NCBI GenBank assembly: GCA_015227615.1 | Contig: JAALGZ010000003.1 | Coordinates: 1,674,001 to 1,738,000, forward strand | Direction: 5' to 3' | DNA: 64,000 nt | Source of the DNA: Labyrinthula sp. Ha | Lineage: Eukaryota > Sar > Bigyra > Labyrinthulida > Labyrinthulaceae | Part shown: positions 32,998 through 44,296 of the stretch, piece by piece | How positions within the stretch are numbered: the stretch's first letter is position 1 | Layout: every line of letters begins with the position of its first letter | Program-made: the position numbers and the translations under genes | Notes under the pieces: generated by a model | Told to the model about the DNA's origin: nothing | What the model saw: only the letters and a program-made list of their open reading frames with translations | Databases searched by the model: none

Positions 32998-33984
32998 GGA
33001 GTCAAAGTAAGCTGAACTTAAACAGCTAAGTTGTTTTTCTTATAATACCCCTCTACTTATATTCTACCTCAAGAAATTTCCAAACTTACTCACTACCTTA
33101 GCCCACAGGATCTTTTCTTGTCTCTGCAACAGCTTTTATTTGTCAACCCTTATTCTTATTCTAAAATATAAAAACATAAATAGTATATACCTTGTTGGGT
33201 TTTATATATTCATATTGGGATGCTTCTTTTGTTTTCTTCTTTAATATACATTGACAACAGTTAGCTTTTCCCTGAAAAGGTTAAACCTAGCCCTGTACGG
33301 GTTCCCAACACATAAAAATCTACCCCCCCCCGTGTTTCCTTTTGAATAGATAAAACTTAACAACTGTATTATGTTTCACTGATTCAGAAGAAGCATCTTT
33401 CATATATCTGAACAACTGTTCCATGTTTTCATGTTCGATTTCTTCAAAATAATGCGCTTTCATATTTTGGGAAAACTTCTTCTGTTATCTGTTCGTTTGC
33501 TTTACTACATCTAAAAACACCCCATCGATCTTCCTATGAATCATACAAAGCAATCTGGATTACGTCTGTGTAACTGCTTAGTAAAATTACTTCGGTTTTT
33601 TATTTGAGTTTTCAACCGGTTTTTATGGGTAATTAGAATATCCAACGAGATAAATCATCCAATGAAATTAACTGGCATTTTGAAGGTTACCCTCAATAAA
33701 AATATTGCGATAATATGAAGAAAATAAACTAGATTCAAGAGGAATTAAGGAAAAAATGCAAGGTGAAAGATATTTAAAATATCAATAATTATTTTGGCTT
33801 TGGAATTAAAAACACAAAAGAATATACCCGGTTGATGACAATAAACTATACTAAAGAACTGATAAACTTTTTAATATCTGAAAGGAAAAGAGTGAAGATA
33901 TTCCACATTTATTAAACTTATTTATGAACAAAGAAACTAAAAGCAGAGAAATGAAACTAAAAATAAATTCCAGTCAAAAATAGC
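32998..33984. other. No gene; contains a C9 tract
   Basis: AT-rich, featureless except for the TAC9 tract at 33323-33331. Confidence 0.45.
33323..33331. repeat. C9 homopolymer (TAC9)
   Basis: Nine C preceded by TA, identical to tracts at 17353 and 40502. Confidence 0.85.
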
Positions 33985-34375
33985 ATCACTCTCCTATGTT
34001 AACAGGATCTATAGAGCAGGTATTACCTACATAGTTAATATGTTTGCCCCACAAGCCAGTAAACTGTCGACGTTTCACTTCAATACTACCAAGAAGGTGA
34101 TGAGATACTTGTTGTCAACGAGAACGCTTGGATTAAAGTATGAAAAGGGGCAAAAGGAGCCGGTATTGGAGCATTTTCTGCGAAGTATGAAACGGTTTGA
34201 CCAAGGAGTATTACTCCATGACCGGATACTTTCTGAAACTAAATTCCCCTGCGATCCTTTTCAAAGTGAAAAAAAAACAAAAATATCTGTAAATTCCTCA
34301 TCTAAAAAGGAGATAGTCACCCGTCCCAGTGTGTTGAAAGAAACTAAGCAGCTCACGATTAAGTTCATTTTTTAA
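33985..34375 (+). mobile_element. Copia fossil fragment (reverse transcriptase/RNase H junction)
   Basis: Plus strand encodes a copia-like stretch with TTKKVMRYLLSTRTLGLKYE, the segment linking reverse transcriptase to RNase H in copia polyproteins. Only a few hundred bp remain and it is broken. It is clearly older than, and separate from, the element at 2.8-7.2 kb. Confidence 0.65.
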
Positions 34376-36450
34376 GCTTCTAGCAATGTTGTGATAAGAA
34401 ATGGCAATAATGGCGGGGTAAAAAAGGGGGAATAAAAGATTCCTAAAGTGGCATTAAGCAACTGTAAATTAATTATTGTTTTGTGAAGCAAGTAAACTAG
34501 AAGGAGGAATATAAATTTATACACATATATAAAGAAAATAATGAAGCAGACGTCGATACCAAGCCAGTAAGCAAAAAATGTTCTTAAAAATATAAGCAGT
34601 TGGTTGTTTGATTGCAGAAAAAAGGAACATAAAAAATGAAAAGAAGCAAAGGAAGAAAAAGAGGAAAAGGGGAAATTGATATGCAATATTTAAAAAGGCT
34701 TAAAGTAAGAGGACGATTATGAAAACCCTGGAGTGGTGATATTTAAGGAGATTTTTGAGAGAATGTATTTAAGAAAGATTCGTATGAATTTGTTAAGAGT
34801 TGTATTGGTTAAGAATACTATAATACTTAAAATATAAAAGTAAAAACATCGTTACAATAAACAGTATCAGTTTCTGTTGCCACATAAAGAATATTATAGG
34901 TTATATAGTCAGTAAGATTGCTTTGCTCACTCAAGCACCGAAAAACAAGTAAAAAATAAGCAAAGAATACCGATAAGTATAACACAGAGTAACAAATCCA
35001 AATGCAGACCATTTAGTTTAGTTCTTATTTCTTGTCAAAAGGATAGTAATTTTATCGTAGGTTTTATATCTGTTTTGTTTGAGTTGTACAGTTCGCACTT
35101 TCGACTTTTACTTGAATATTTTATGCGCAGTATTCACGAATATTTGACCGTTTACATCCTCAGAATTTTTTTTCTTCTTCTTTAACTCCTCTCAGTTCAC
35201 ACTTAACTAAATATTTGATGACCCAATTCACGGAAAGTATAGATGCAAAGCAACATCTGCTGCCACGATTCTACTATCGGAAACTCTTAGGTATTAAATT
35301 ATTCCCCATTTATCTGTTGTAAGGTATTTTGTACCAGTTTTTAAACGTTTTCAAGCGTCTTCAGCTCATGATTGCAGTGATTTTCCTTAAATATGACGAA
35401 AATGCATTTAAAAGTCTCAGAATTAAGCTTAATAATAACTTAAAGTAAACAATTCTTGTCTGAAATACAGTTTAATTTATCTCATTTAAGTACTTTGCAG
35501 TTACGATCCCACTTTAAAAGGCTTGGCAATTCGAATAAGTAATCTGAAGGGCAAAATTCTCATTTTAATAGCCCACTGGAAAGATTAATAATGAGCTCAA
35601 TCATTTTTTCTGAACTAGAATAGGTAGTTACACTATACCTTGCTAGAATCTAACTCTGATATTTATCCTTTGAACTCTAAAAAACTAGATTGGATATTGA
35701 CCCCTTTGCTTTGTTTATTTTGCATAGCTTTTATTCGTAAATTTGGTTTGGAATCAGCTCAATAGGGTTCTTTCAGCCCATTAAACTTTTTGTCCAAGTA
35801 TGGTGAAAACCTACTTCTACGCATTGGTAGTTCAGGCAAAGCATGACAAAATTATGTATATAGGGAGATTACTCTGACCAATCAATTTAGGAGGCGTAAC
35901 TGACTCTGGTATAAAAAAACCGAGCCCATTAAACAAGTATGTGCCTTTTCACTCAAGAGGCACAGAGTCATAGCTCTAGCATATTCTTAGTCTGAAATAA
36001 AATATAAAAGATAAATATCCTGTTTGAAAATATTTTTGTTTAGTGAGTTATATAACTTAGTACTTAAACACACTTAATACAATTTCATTGTATTTTACCT
36101 AGAATTCAAATATTACTTGTGAATATTACATCACTGCACTTTTTGGAGACTCTTAATACATTCAAACTAACAAAACTTATCTCTTTTGCAGGTGCAACCT
36201 ATTGAATATGTGTAAATGTTCTTTGAACAAAGTCAGAAAACCGGCTTAGTTATCTCTGTAATAATTTCTTCGATAGGAATCTGCTCTTAAAAACTTAAAA
36301 CTTCATACTCCAAGCTTCAATTATTTACCCATTAAAATATGTTCTTACTAACCCTAAGATACTATATTTTAATATTCTAACCACTTACCATTTAATTATT
36401 ATTTCCAACTCATCTTTCTTTATTCATGTTTTCTTATTAGGTGTGTTTAG
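34376..36450. other. Gene-free AT-rich stretch
   Basis: No convincing frame on either strand; hydrophobic minus-strand frames near 34400-34690 look like translated AT-rich noise. Confidence 0.45.
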
Positions 36451-36552
36451 CGAGAGAGTCTTAACGAGAGCTTCTCGAGAAAAACTCTCTCGTTATCTCG
36501 AAAAATAAATATATAGGTAAAATCCTTCTCGAGAAGTTCTCGTTATCTCGAT
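36451..36552. promoter_or_regulatory. CTCG/CGAG motif cluster upstream of the 7TM-RGS gene
   Basis: A 100-bp patch contains the palindrome TTCTCGAGAA twice (36472-36481 and 36526-36535) and the direct repeat CTCGTTATCTCGA twice (36489-36501 and 36539-36551, exactly 50 bp apart), plus further CGAGAG runs. It lies about 440-540 bp upstream of the ATG at 36988. It may be a binding array or a folded RNA; function unknown. Confidence 0.5.
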
Positions 36553-36987
36553 AAAAACGCCTATTTCTTATACTTCATACAAATTTCGAGGCAGCATAAA
36601 TATTTTACATTTTTTCTACTCCACGTCATCACTTTATTCCATTTACAATAACAAAAAGCAAAAACTCTAAACATAAAACAAGTCCCGATTTTGAAAAAAC
36701 TCATCAAACAAACAGCAAAGACGTTGAGAAAGATTTCTAAGCCACCCTATTTCCATAAACCATCTCTTGACAATTTTTTGAAGTCTTGAGCTTTCAGAAA
36801 AATAACTGGACTGACTTATCTAAGTTTCTTGAAGCTATTCTGAACCAAAATTTGATCCATTTCTACCTATTATTCGTATTCTAAGCCTCAAAAGCAAAGG
36901 GACTTGTGATTTTGGAGATTCTGATAATAATATTAGCACAAGTGAACTAGAGATAGTTATAGAACTATTTTATTAACTCAATACCAA

Positions 36988-38289
36988 ATGAAACAGATGA
37001 ACAATGAAACAATTAATTCTTCAGCTCTACCTTCACATTTTCTTATATATAAAGTTTCTTGTTCTATCTTCTTATGCTTCTACCTCCTAATTTCTCTCTG
37101 TTACAACCTCTCAAAGCATAGGTTAAAAGACATAAAACCAAGATCAAACAAGATAATGAACCTGCAATACCTCTTGAGTTTTCTTTATATTCTTTCAGAT
37201 ATTACGTTATATTCTATTTTATTTACTAGAAAGTCTATCTCTGGAGTGTTTTTAATACTACAATTATCATCTACTTGGGTATTGCTTCCTTGGCTAAACA
37301 CCCAATTCTTTCTTGCTATAAAGAATAAATTTAATGAGAATCTTTATGAAAATTTACCCACCCAAAAAGGAAACTATCACATTTCGGAAAATGGATATCA
37401 TATTTGGGATGTGAAAGAAGAATGGTGGTCTAATATATTCTTGCAGAAAACTACTTGTTTAATTTGCTTTCCAAAAGCTTTTATGTTGATTATTCTATTA
37501 CAAGTAATATTCATCATTTATGTAAGTTATATTGCTGGTACTATGGGTTGTAAAATTGAATCAGAAGAAGGATATTCTTGTTTCATATCAGGACTTCTCT
37601 TTGTTGAATATATACATTTTATTGTTGTTTTATTTTTGGCTCTCTTCTTGTTTAACTCGACACATTTCTTATTTCATACTCTGTTTCTGCCATCGATAAA
37701 CAACTTTTGGCAAAGTTTGTTTCTGAAGTTTACTCTTCCTAATCTAACTTTTTCTTTGTTTACAGTTTTAAGTTTGAAACTGAGCAATGCAGAAAACGAG
37801 TATATATTTTATATTGTTTTTATTCTAAAAGATGTTTCTTGTTTGTTATTATTTTACTCATTGAATTTACAGTTGTCTGCGTTGATCTTTGAAAACAAGA
37901 GAACAACTGAGATTGATATACTAAACTCAATACTGTCTCACTCATCTGCCAGAACTTTTTTAATGAATCACTTGTTTGCTGAATACACCGTAGAGACTCT
38001 GATTTTTATCGACTATGTAAATTTGTTTGAATCTCTTTCTGGTACAGAGGCAAAATTAATTTCACAATATATTGTTGAAAATTTTATTGACGAACAATGC
38101 TCGTTTTGTATCCCTTTGAATTGGTCAATGCGTTGCACCATTGAAGAAAAATTCAATTCTGGAGATATTTCCAAGGATTTGTTTGCTGAAGCAAAAGAAG
38201 AAATGATAAGAATAATCGTGTTTGATCCGTTGCCGCGGTTTATGAAAACGAAAATTTATTCAGCTATCTGTGTAAAAAATATATATTAA
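36988..38289 (+). CDS. 7TM-RGS hybrid receptor
   Basis: 433 aa. Seven hydrophobic segments (about residues 17-41, 57-80, 84-110, 160-184, 198-223, 246-264 and 271-300) precede a C-terminal RGS domain (about 311-425). The RGS part has ILSHSSARTFLMNHLFAEYTV at its start, ETLIFIDYVNLFESL in the helix usually written ENLLFWxxVExFK, and the hallmark DPLPRFMKTKIY at its end. Known 7TM-RGS proteins (plant AtRGS1 and protist relatives) accelerate GTP hydrolysis by heterotrimeric G-protein alpha subunits under control of the membrane part. The loop between segments 3 and 4 is long (about 50 residues). It is intronless, ends 33 bp from a converging gene, and implies heterotrimeric G-protein signalling in this organism. 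Confidence 0.8.
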   Translation: MKQMNNETINSSALPSHFLIYKVSCSIFLCFYLLISLCYNLSKHRLKDIKPRSNKIMNLQYLLSFLYILSDITLYSILFTRKSISGVFLILQLSSTWVLLPWLNTQFFLAIKNKFNENLYENLPTQKGNYHISENGYHIWDVKEEWWSNIFLQKTTCLICFPKAFMLIILLQVIFIIYVSYIAGTMGCKIESEEGYSCFISGLLFVEYIHFIVVLFLALFLFNSTHFLFHTLFLPSINNFWQSLFLKFTLPNLTFSLFTVLSLKLSNAENEYIFYIVFILKDVSCLLLFYSLNLQLSALIFENKRTTEIDILNSILSHSSARTFLMNHLFAEYTVETLIFIDYVNLFESLSGTEAKLISQYIVENFIDEQCSFCIPLNWSMRCTIEEKFNSGDISKDLFAEAKEEMIRIIVFDPLPRFMKTKIYSAICVKNIY

Positions 38290-38322
38290 AGTTATGTTTT
38301 ATATATTTTTTAAATTTTTTAA

Positions 38323-38711
38323 TTAAACAAAAAGTTTAAGAGTAATAAGAATGCACCAAGCAACAACCACAGAAATAAGTGTTTGGTAGTTAATCTTCTT
38401 CTCTATTGAGCTTTTAACTTGTTGAACATCTAGATTTTCATCACAAATTTGTGAAACAGAAGAAACCAATCACTAAAAACTGAAAATTCCGAAAGTACCT
38501 AAAAGAAAGCAAATTAAAATGTCTTCGACTAAAGTTTTGTTAAGGAGTTTGTAAAGAAGTGGAAGAGATACTAAAAAGAAAAGCAGAATAAGACGAAGTA
38601 CTTCAGGAAATGAAAAGAATGAGCCTAAAAGGGTGCAATAATAGCTTTGAATGATTTTTTCATCAGAAACTAAATGATTGAATAGAATTGAAAGAAGAAA
38701 AAACAATCCAT
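38323..38711 (-). CDS. Small membrane protein gene, splice model tentative
   Basis: Minus-strand coding signal in at least three pieces. A start at 38711 (ATGGATT) joined over a 35-nt GT-AG intron gives MDFSDEKIIQSYYCTLLG, leading into a hydrophobic region (VLRLILLFFLVSLPLLYKLL, then EDILICFLL). A second frame near the 3' end reads DVQQVKSSIEKK and a C-terminal membrane segment (TLISVVVAWCILITLKLFV), stop at 38323. The intron(s) between them start at GTACTTTC (38498); the acceptor choice is ambiguous (38473 with a second intron, or the CTAG before GATGTTCAACAAG). The product would have two or three membrane segments with a tail anchor. Not recognised. Its 3' end faces the 7TM-RGS stop 33 bp away, which supports a real gene. 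Confidence 0.42.
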
Positions 38712-38840
38712 TTCAAAGAGAAAATATAGAAGAAATATTTTAGGTAATATTATTGGTTGTTTGAATTCTCAGACTAATTAAAGAAAAATGATAAATGAAA
38801 ACGGATTGTTATAATAGATTTAAGAGTATGTTTCATTTAT

Positions 38841-40190
38841 GAAACAGAAGCTGATAAGCCAACCAAACTTTTTGTGGTCAGATATCCTTTAGCGGATAAG
38901 CTCATTCATATCCTTGAAAAATATGTTCTGAATGAATATAGTGCCAAAGGTTGTGGCACATTGTTAGAATTGAACAATGAAGACTACACCTCGCAAAAGA
39001 CATATCAAGTAAAAGTGTTAGTTTATGAAGTGTGACTAAAAAGAAAACCACAGTATGTTTTCGGTATCTTGAATGATGAATTTTTATATATGCTTTCTAC
39101 GTAGGTCAGTTTAAGTATGGAGAGTTAAATGGTGTAGGTGTCGTTATTTAGAATAATAACTTATATCTTGGAGTGTTTTCTAAAGTTGAAATTAATGGAC
39201 TAGGAGTAATATGTATGATTGGAGATGTTTTATTGGTTCAATTTATTCATGGGAAATGTTGCGGAAATGGACAACACTCTTCAATGACAAAGATAATTTC
39301 AGGTGTTTTGCTTAATGGAGAGCTGGTTGAGGAAACTGGAGTTTTTTCTACAGTTGAAAAATCAATGGAAGTATTGAGGAAAAGTTAAGAAGTCTATGAT
39401 TTTGTGTTTGATAAGTTTTACTACTGGTTTTTAAGGTAAAGTCGAGAAATATTAAAATGTTGAAGAAAATGTCACCAAGAATAGATATCAATATTATTGA
39501 CGAAACGAAAAATCAAATTAACTTTGATTTATTACCTTTTAAGCCGATAACGCTAATCCGATTAAGATTCTTGATGAATATATTTATACTACACAAGACA
39601 ATTATAGTTTTGATCAAAAGAAAGAAAAAATTCTCCACTCTTTTTTGATTTCTCAAGATTCTATTTATGAAATTCCAGAAACGAAACTATTGAAAAATAT
39701 TATAATTGATTTGTACTGTTTTTCGCCGAAGGTAGCCGTATTACAATTCTATGAAATTGAAAGGTATCTTCCAAGAACTAGTTCTTTGATAGAAGATGTT
39801 TCTGCAGAAAAACATAAAGTTCAAGAAGCTATCTCAATACCACTTTGTAATAGCAAGAATGAGAATATTGAAAATTTTAGTAATGAAAAGTTTAAAAATA
39901 AGACAGAGGAAGAAAAACCGATCTTGTTCAAGAAAGATGGTGTTTGGAAGAATATAGACAAGATATGATTTAAAGAAGTTTCGCTTCCACAAGAGGATGA
40001 TTTAAGTGAAACCACAAAAGATTCAAGTATTTCTGATTTTACTTTTGCCGGAGTTTCTCAAATAGAAAAACTAGAATCTAAACTGAGGTAAAAAGTTTAT
40101 TTAAGCCAGGAAAGATATTTTAAACTAAAGTTCTCATTGAAGCGCCTTGTGAATATTAATCAGTTAGTTTGAGTAATAGAATTAGTCCTA
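38841..40190 (+). pseudogene. Decayed MORN-repeat protein gene
   Basis: The plus strand keeps host-like coding over 1.3 kb. First comes a frame with PTKLFVVRYPLADKLIHILE and SAKGCGTLLELNNEDYTS, broken by TGA at 39033 and TAG near 39101. A shifted frame (from 39104) has MORN-like repeats GQFKYGELNGVGVVI, LGVFSKVEINGLGVI and FIHGKCCGNG, interrupted by TAG at about 39149. Then come Lys/Glu-rich frames at 39457-39968 with a frame change near 39540 and a stop at 39966. At least four breaks are spread along it and tiny introns do not explain them. MORN repeats usually bind membranes or scaffolds. Confidence 0.5.
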
Positions 40191-40501
40191 TATGCACGGT
40201 ACAAGAATATTATTTGGTACCAAGGCATACTTGCTTATAAGAAAATATTTAAATATAAGCTTCGTTCTAACAAAGCTGAAAAAAAAGGTTTAGTTACACC
40301 AGAAAAACTTATAATGAAATTACTATTGCATCGCCTTTATCTGAACCTTTACCATTATTCTTCAAGAGCAGTAAAATGCTTGAATTCATGTTATTTTTCT
40401 GTGCTAAACTTTTCTGCTTTTACTTAACTTTTATTGATTTCTTCATGCATGTGTGAACAAAAACACTCGTACCGACTATATCTAAGCTATTGGTGATAAT
40501 A

Positions 40502-40510
40502 CCCCCCCCC
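40502..40510. repeat. C9 homopolymer (TAC9)
   Basis: Nine C preceded by TA, identical in length and flank to tracts at 17353 and 33323; adjoins the 3' side of the copia fossil. Confidence 0.85.
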
Positions 40511-41282
40511 ACTTCCCGAATCTTCAAGGTTTTTCTTTGCTATAGTAATTTCTCTTAGCACAAACTTAAAACCGCTGGTGGAACTGGTTTCTCAATAATA
40601 TTCACCCAATTGAAAAGCCTTTGATATGTAACAGCTCTCATATTTCTTTCTTGAAAACTTCTATTGCGAAGAGGTATTTCACAGGTATATGCCTGGCCCT
40701 AAGTCTTGTACTTTGGTCATCCACCAACCTAACGATTTCTATATTACCAAAGTATATCTTCACTTCTCCTTTTCTAATTTTCAAGAAAAAAATAAATAAT
40801 GTTCCAGTTAGAACAACATGCTCATTCCACGGTAGAACGCAATAATCTCTGCCTGGGCTGTACTCTTTACAATGATTATATATTTTTTTTGGTTTTCCAT
40901 GCAACATGAAGCTGGTTCAATGGGATTAGATGACCGCCGATGGAGCTTTTATCCCCCGTTATGTTCTTCCAGTCTGAATGGCTTCTGAACACCATCAGCC
41001 CTATTAGTTTTCAAACCTCTATATTTTGTTTGAATATGGTAACACAGAACACGTTTCGCTGCACAAATGTGTTCCTTACCAGGTTCAGCGTCAAAGACGC
41101 TGAGTTTATTTACATTATAGTTTCTATCCAGTCTAACGCTTTCGGATAAAACCAACAGTCCCCTACTGCGTACTGTAGCAGTGTTATGCTCTGCGTAAAC
41201 CCTACTCTTTTAAAATTGTTTTTAGTTATGTGTGGGGTCATAAATACTTTTTCCTTTTTATTAAAAATGTATCGCTTAATTT

Positions 41283-41299
41283 TATATATATATATATAT
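41283..41299. repeat. TA microsatellite
   Basis: About eight TA units within the copia fossil region. Confidence 0.8.
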
Positions 41300-42753
41300 C
41301 ATATCTAAACGCATTGGGTTGCTCAACTTTAATATCTCACATTCCAATCATTTGGTATTAGTTTTCACTACTTTGAGATCTTAAGTTTTGTTTATCTTTC
41401 CCACTATTGTATTCCCTGAAAACATCGTCTTAGAAGAAATTGAAATATCACCAATAAGAACGAGAATGGAGATGGCGTTGTTTTTTGCAGTTCGAAGCTT
41501 ATTCAGGGTTCATTCTATTAGATAAAATATGAATCCATATCTCTGAGTTTCATCTCAAGATCATTATACCACACATTATTAGATTTACATAAAACACATA
41601 CCATAAGGTCATTGTACCAGAAGAAACTGTAACGAGTAAAATAGTCTTTGTTTGGCAACCTGAAGTAGTTATCTATGGAAAATTTTTTATTTAAATATGT
41701 ATTACTTACATCCAACTGATACAACCAATTTCAGTTTTCTATGACTTGAAACAGAAAAATATGGATCATATATCTACTCGATAACAGGCTATGAATGAGC
41801 TCTTGGACAACTGTCCCTTTTCCCTTTGCGATGAACCTTGGTTTCATTGTGGTATGCTTCAGAATGTTATCCTTGACTGTGATATTTTGACCAAGTTTTA
41901 AATTGTTATCCCCTTCGTATATGTTCTAGTGGGATTTTGGTGCCTTTTCGGTGTTCAAAAGCTTATTACACTCCTTCGTATAAGTATCTTGCTAGTCGCT
42001 TCTATTTTCATAGTATTCGAAGTAAAGGTACAATCTTATAATTTTTGTTTTTAGATCAAGACCAGAAAATGTATCTTGGAGAGCTATATTATATTATTCT
42101 ATTGTCCTAGCCAGGCTGAAAGAGACTAAGATTGGACAATTCCAAGATGGCGGATTGGATTTTCTGTTATTGTGCCATAGCCAATAATATAGATTGTACG
42201 TGGTTTCTTCACTTCTGGTATGATTGAAAGCGGTTTATGAATTCTCTCTATCCTCTTTTGAAGGCCCTTCAACATATTTTTCCATTTCGTTGTCATCCCA
42301 GTTTTATTCTGTCGAGATTAGGTTACTGATACAACCATATTTTTTGAGACCTCTGGACCCCTTTCACTAACTCGTGCGTTGAAAGTTATAGAACAAAAAT
42401 TCTTTAGAGATCCTGATAGCAAAGGTGTTTCTTGGTCTAGGTTCCGAGGATCAATTTTTTTGCAGTTGTCCATCGGTGAAAATCATATCTTTTTACTCTG
42501 GCTCTTGTCATTATGTTCCATTTAGCACATTTGATATAGCAAGAACTTCTTTTCTGAAGATGAATAATTATTTCAAGACCAGGGTATTATTGAGCAATTG
42601 TCTGGAAGATAGTTCTTTCTTATTAAGATTAAATAAATATCGAAGGCTTTGATTACATGATGTGCATCGTAGAGTTAATATATTCGCTAAACCCCAGGTT
42701 GTTTCAAAACAATCCTTGTTCTTTCCAGAAACTTCTGGTTTGCTCTTTCTTTC

Positions 42754-44296
42754 TGGGGTTCGCTTTTAATACTCCGGAGTGTCGCACTCTACTTTTCTGA
42801 TTGGCCAGAATTGGAAATTCCCCAAAATCAAAATTCAAAATAAATGCAATCAAGCCAACAAAACAGTAAAACTTTATCAAGATTGTGAAGACACGATATT
42901 CGCACAGAAGAAAAGGCAAAATGACAATGAAAACTCGATCAAGTTAACGAATGTTCACTATTCTATGTATTTAAATAAAAATTATATTAGTTTTTAGGTT
43001 ATCTAAACATTTTCAACTTGGATGTTCTTACTGAAGAAGAGAAAAAAAACTAAAGAATTTCGATTTAACTTTAATTTATATTTGAAAAGAAAAAGAACGC
43101 TCAAGACGTTGGAATTCAATTTAATTTGCTTTTGAAAAGAAAAAGAAAGCACAACAACTTGGAGTTCAGTTTAATTTATATTTGCAGAGAAAAAGAAAGA
43201 TCAACACGTTTCAGCTTTATTTACTCTTAAAAAGAAAAAGTAAGTGCAACACTTTGGAGTTCAGTTTAATTAATATTTGAAAAGAAAAAAAGCTCAACAT
43301 GTTCCAGTTTAATTTATTTTTGAAAAGAAAAAGGAAGTACAACACGTTTTGCAAAAAAACCTTCAAAAAAGGTAAATCATTTTAAAATGTTTGCTTAATT
43401 AACTTTTAACTTGAAACGGAATGGGGTTTAGGTTGAGTGTTTGAAAAAAAATGAATTTGAAAAGAGTTGGTCAACAGATCAGGAATGAAGTTTAACTCAA
43501 GAGTTCAAGGAAAATATGATTTGATTACTTTTTATTTTTTTACGTTAGGTTCAGACATGACTGATTTTTTTTCAACTCCAATCTTATATATTCTTTTTCT
43601 CTTAACTTGTGATATAATGTTCAAACGTGATTCTGTACATAATTTCTGGAAAGTTTCTGTGAAAATATAATTCTGCTTCAGCCATTAAAGTTTAGGCTCT
43701 AACAAATCTATGTAGAAATTCTTGTCTAGCTTCTGTTAAGTCAATTACCTAAAAGATGTAAATGCTCCTCTTTGAATCAAACTTAAGATTAACTTTAAAA
43801 GTACAATTCTTCGAGCTAGTACAAACAATTCTACAAGTTCCTAACTTAACTACTTCAATTCCAAACTTTTTCAACGTTTCTGACTTCGTAAAGTGGTGTG
43901 CTGCCTTTTTACTAGTTCTAAAGCGTCCTGCAACGTAGGTCTAATGTGTTTTCAGCATTTATTTTGCAGAAGCAGAGCTCTTTAACAACCAGCTTTCGTC
44001 TTAACACATTTTTTCCCTTTGTGTTAAACTTTTTTGTGGCTTTTTTTCGTAAGGATTTTTTCCCTAGCAGTTTTTGTTAAATTTGTCTTTTTCTTCGTAT
44101 CCTTTCGGTTCGAATTGTGAATTTTTCTACCCTTCAATTTCCTAGGCGAATTCCAATTCCGCGCCTTAAAAATTTTCGCTATGAAATTTTGGTTTCTGTA
44201 CACTCAAAATCCAGGCGAAGTATAAATTTTCATATAATCTGACCAATCAGATTCGAATGGAGTGCGACATTCCAGAGTGTAAAAGTCCTATCCCCA
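42754..44296. mobile_element. TIR DNA element, copy 2, without the Crypton-like insert
   Basis: 1,543 bp. The left 1,432 bp (42754-44185) are colinear with copy 1 without indels and about 99.4% identical by eye count. The right 111 bp (to 44296) differ from copy 1 at about eleven positions. TIRs are 42754-42809 and 44238-44296; the outermost bases are TGGGG at the left and CCCCA at the right. It encodes no protein I can support. It has landed beside or within the copia fossil. Confidence 0.85.
43057..43355. repeat. Tandem array, copy 2
   Basis: Same six degenerate 50-60-bp units as 24421-24720. Confidence 0.7.

Larger units (their letters stand above)
40500..42640 (-). mobile_element. Copia pol fossil
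   Basis: Decayed copia polyprotein in minus orientation. Reverse-transcriptase-like MYQLDVSNTYLN lies near 41700, a stretch with KEHICAAKRVL near 41070, and RNase H-like sequence ending RLRARHIPVKYLF near 40690. A G9 run (minus strand) at 40502-40510 sits just beyond the RNase H end, where a polypurine tract would be. It is heavily broken, so old; LTRs were not identified. Confidence 0.6.
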
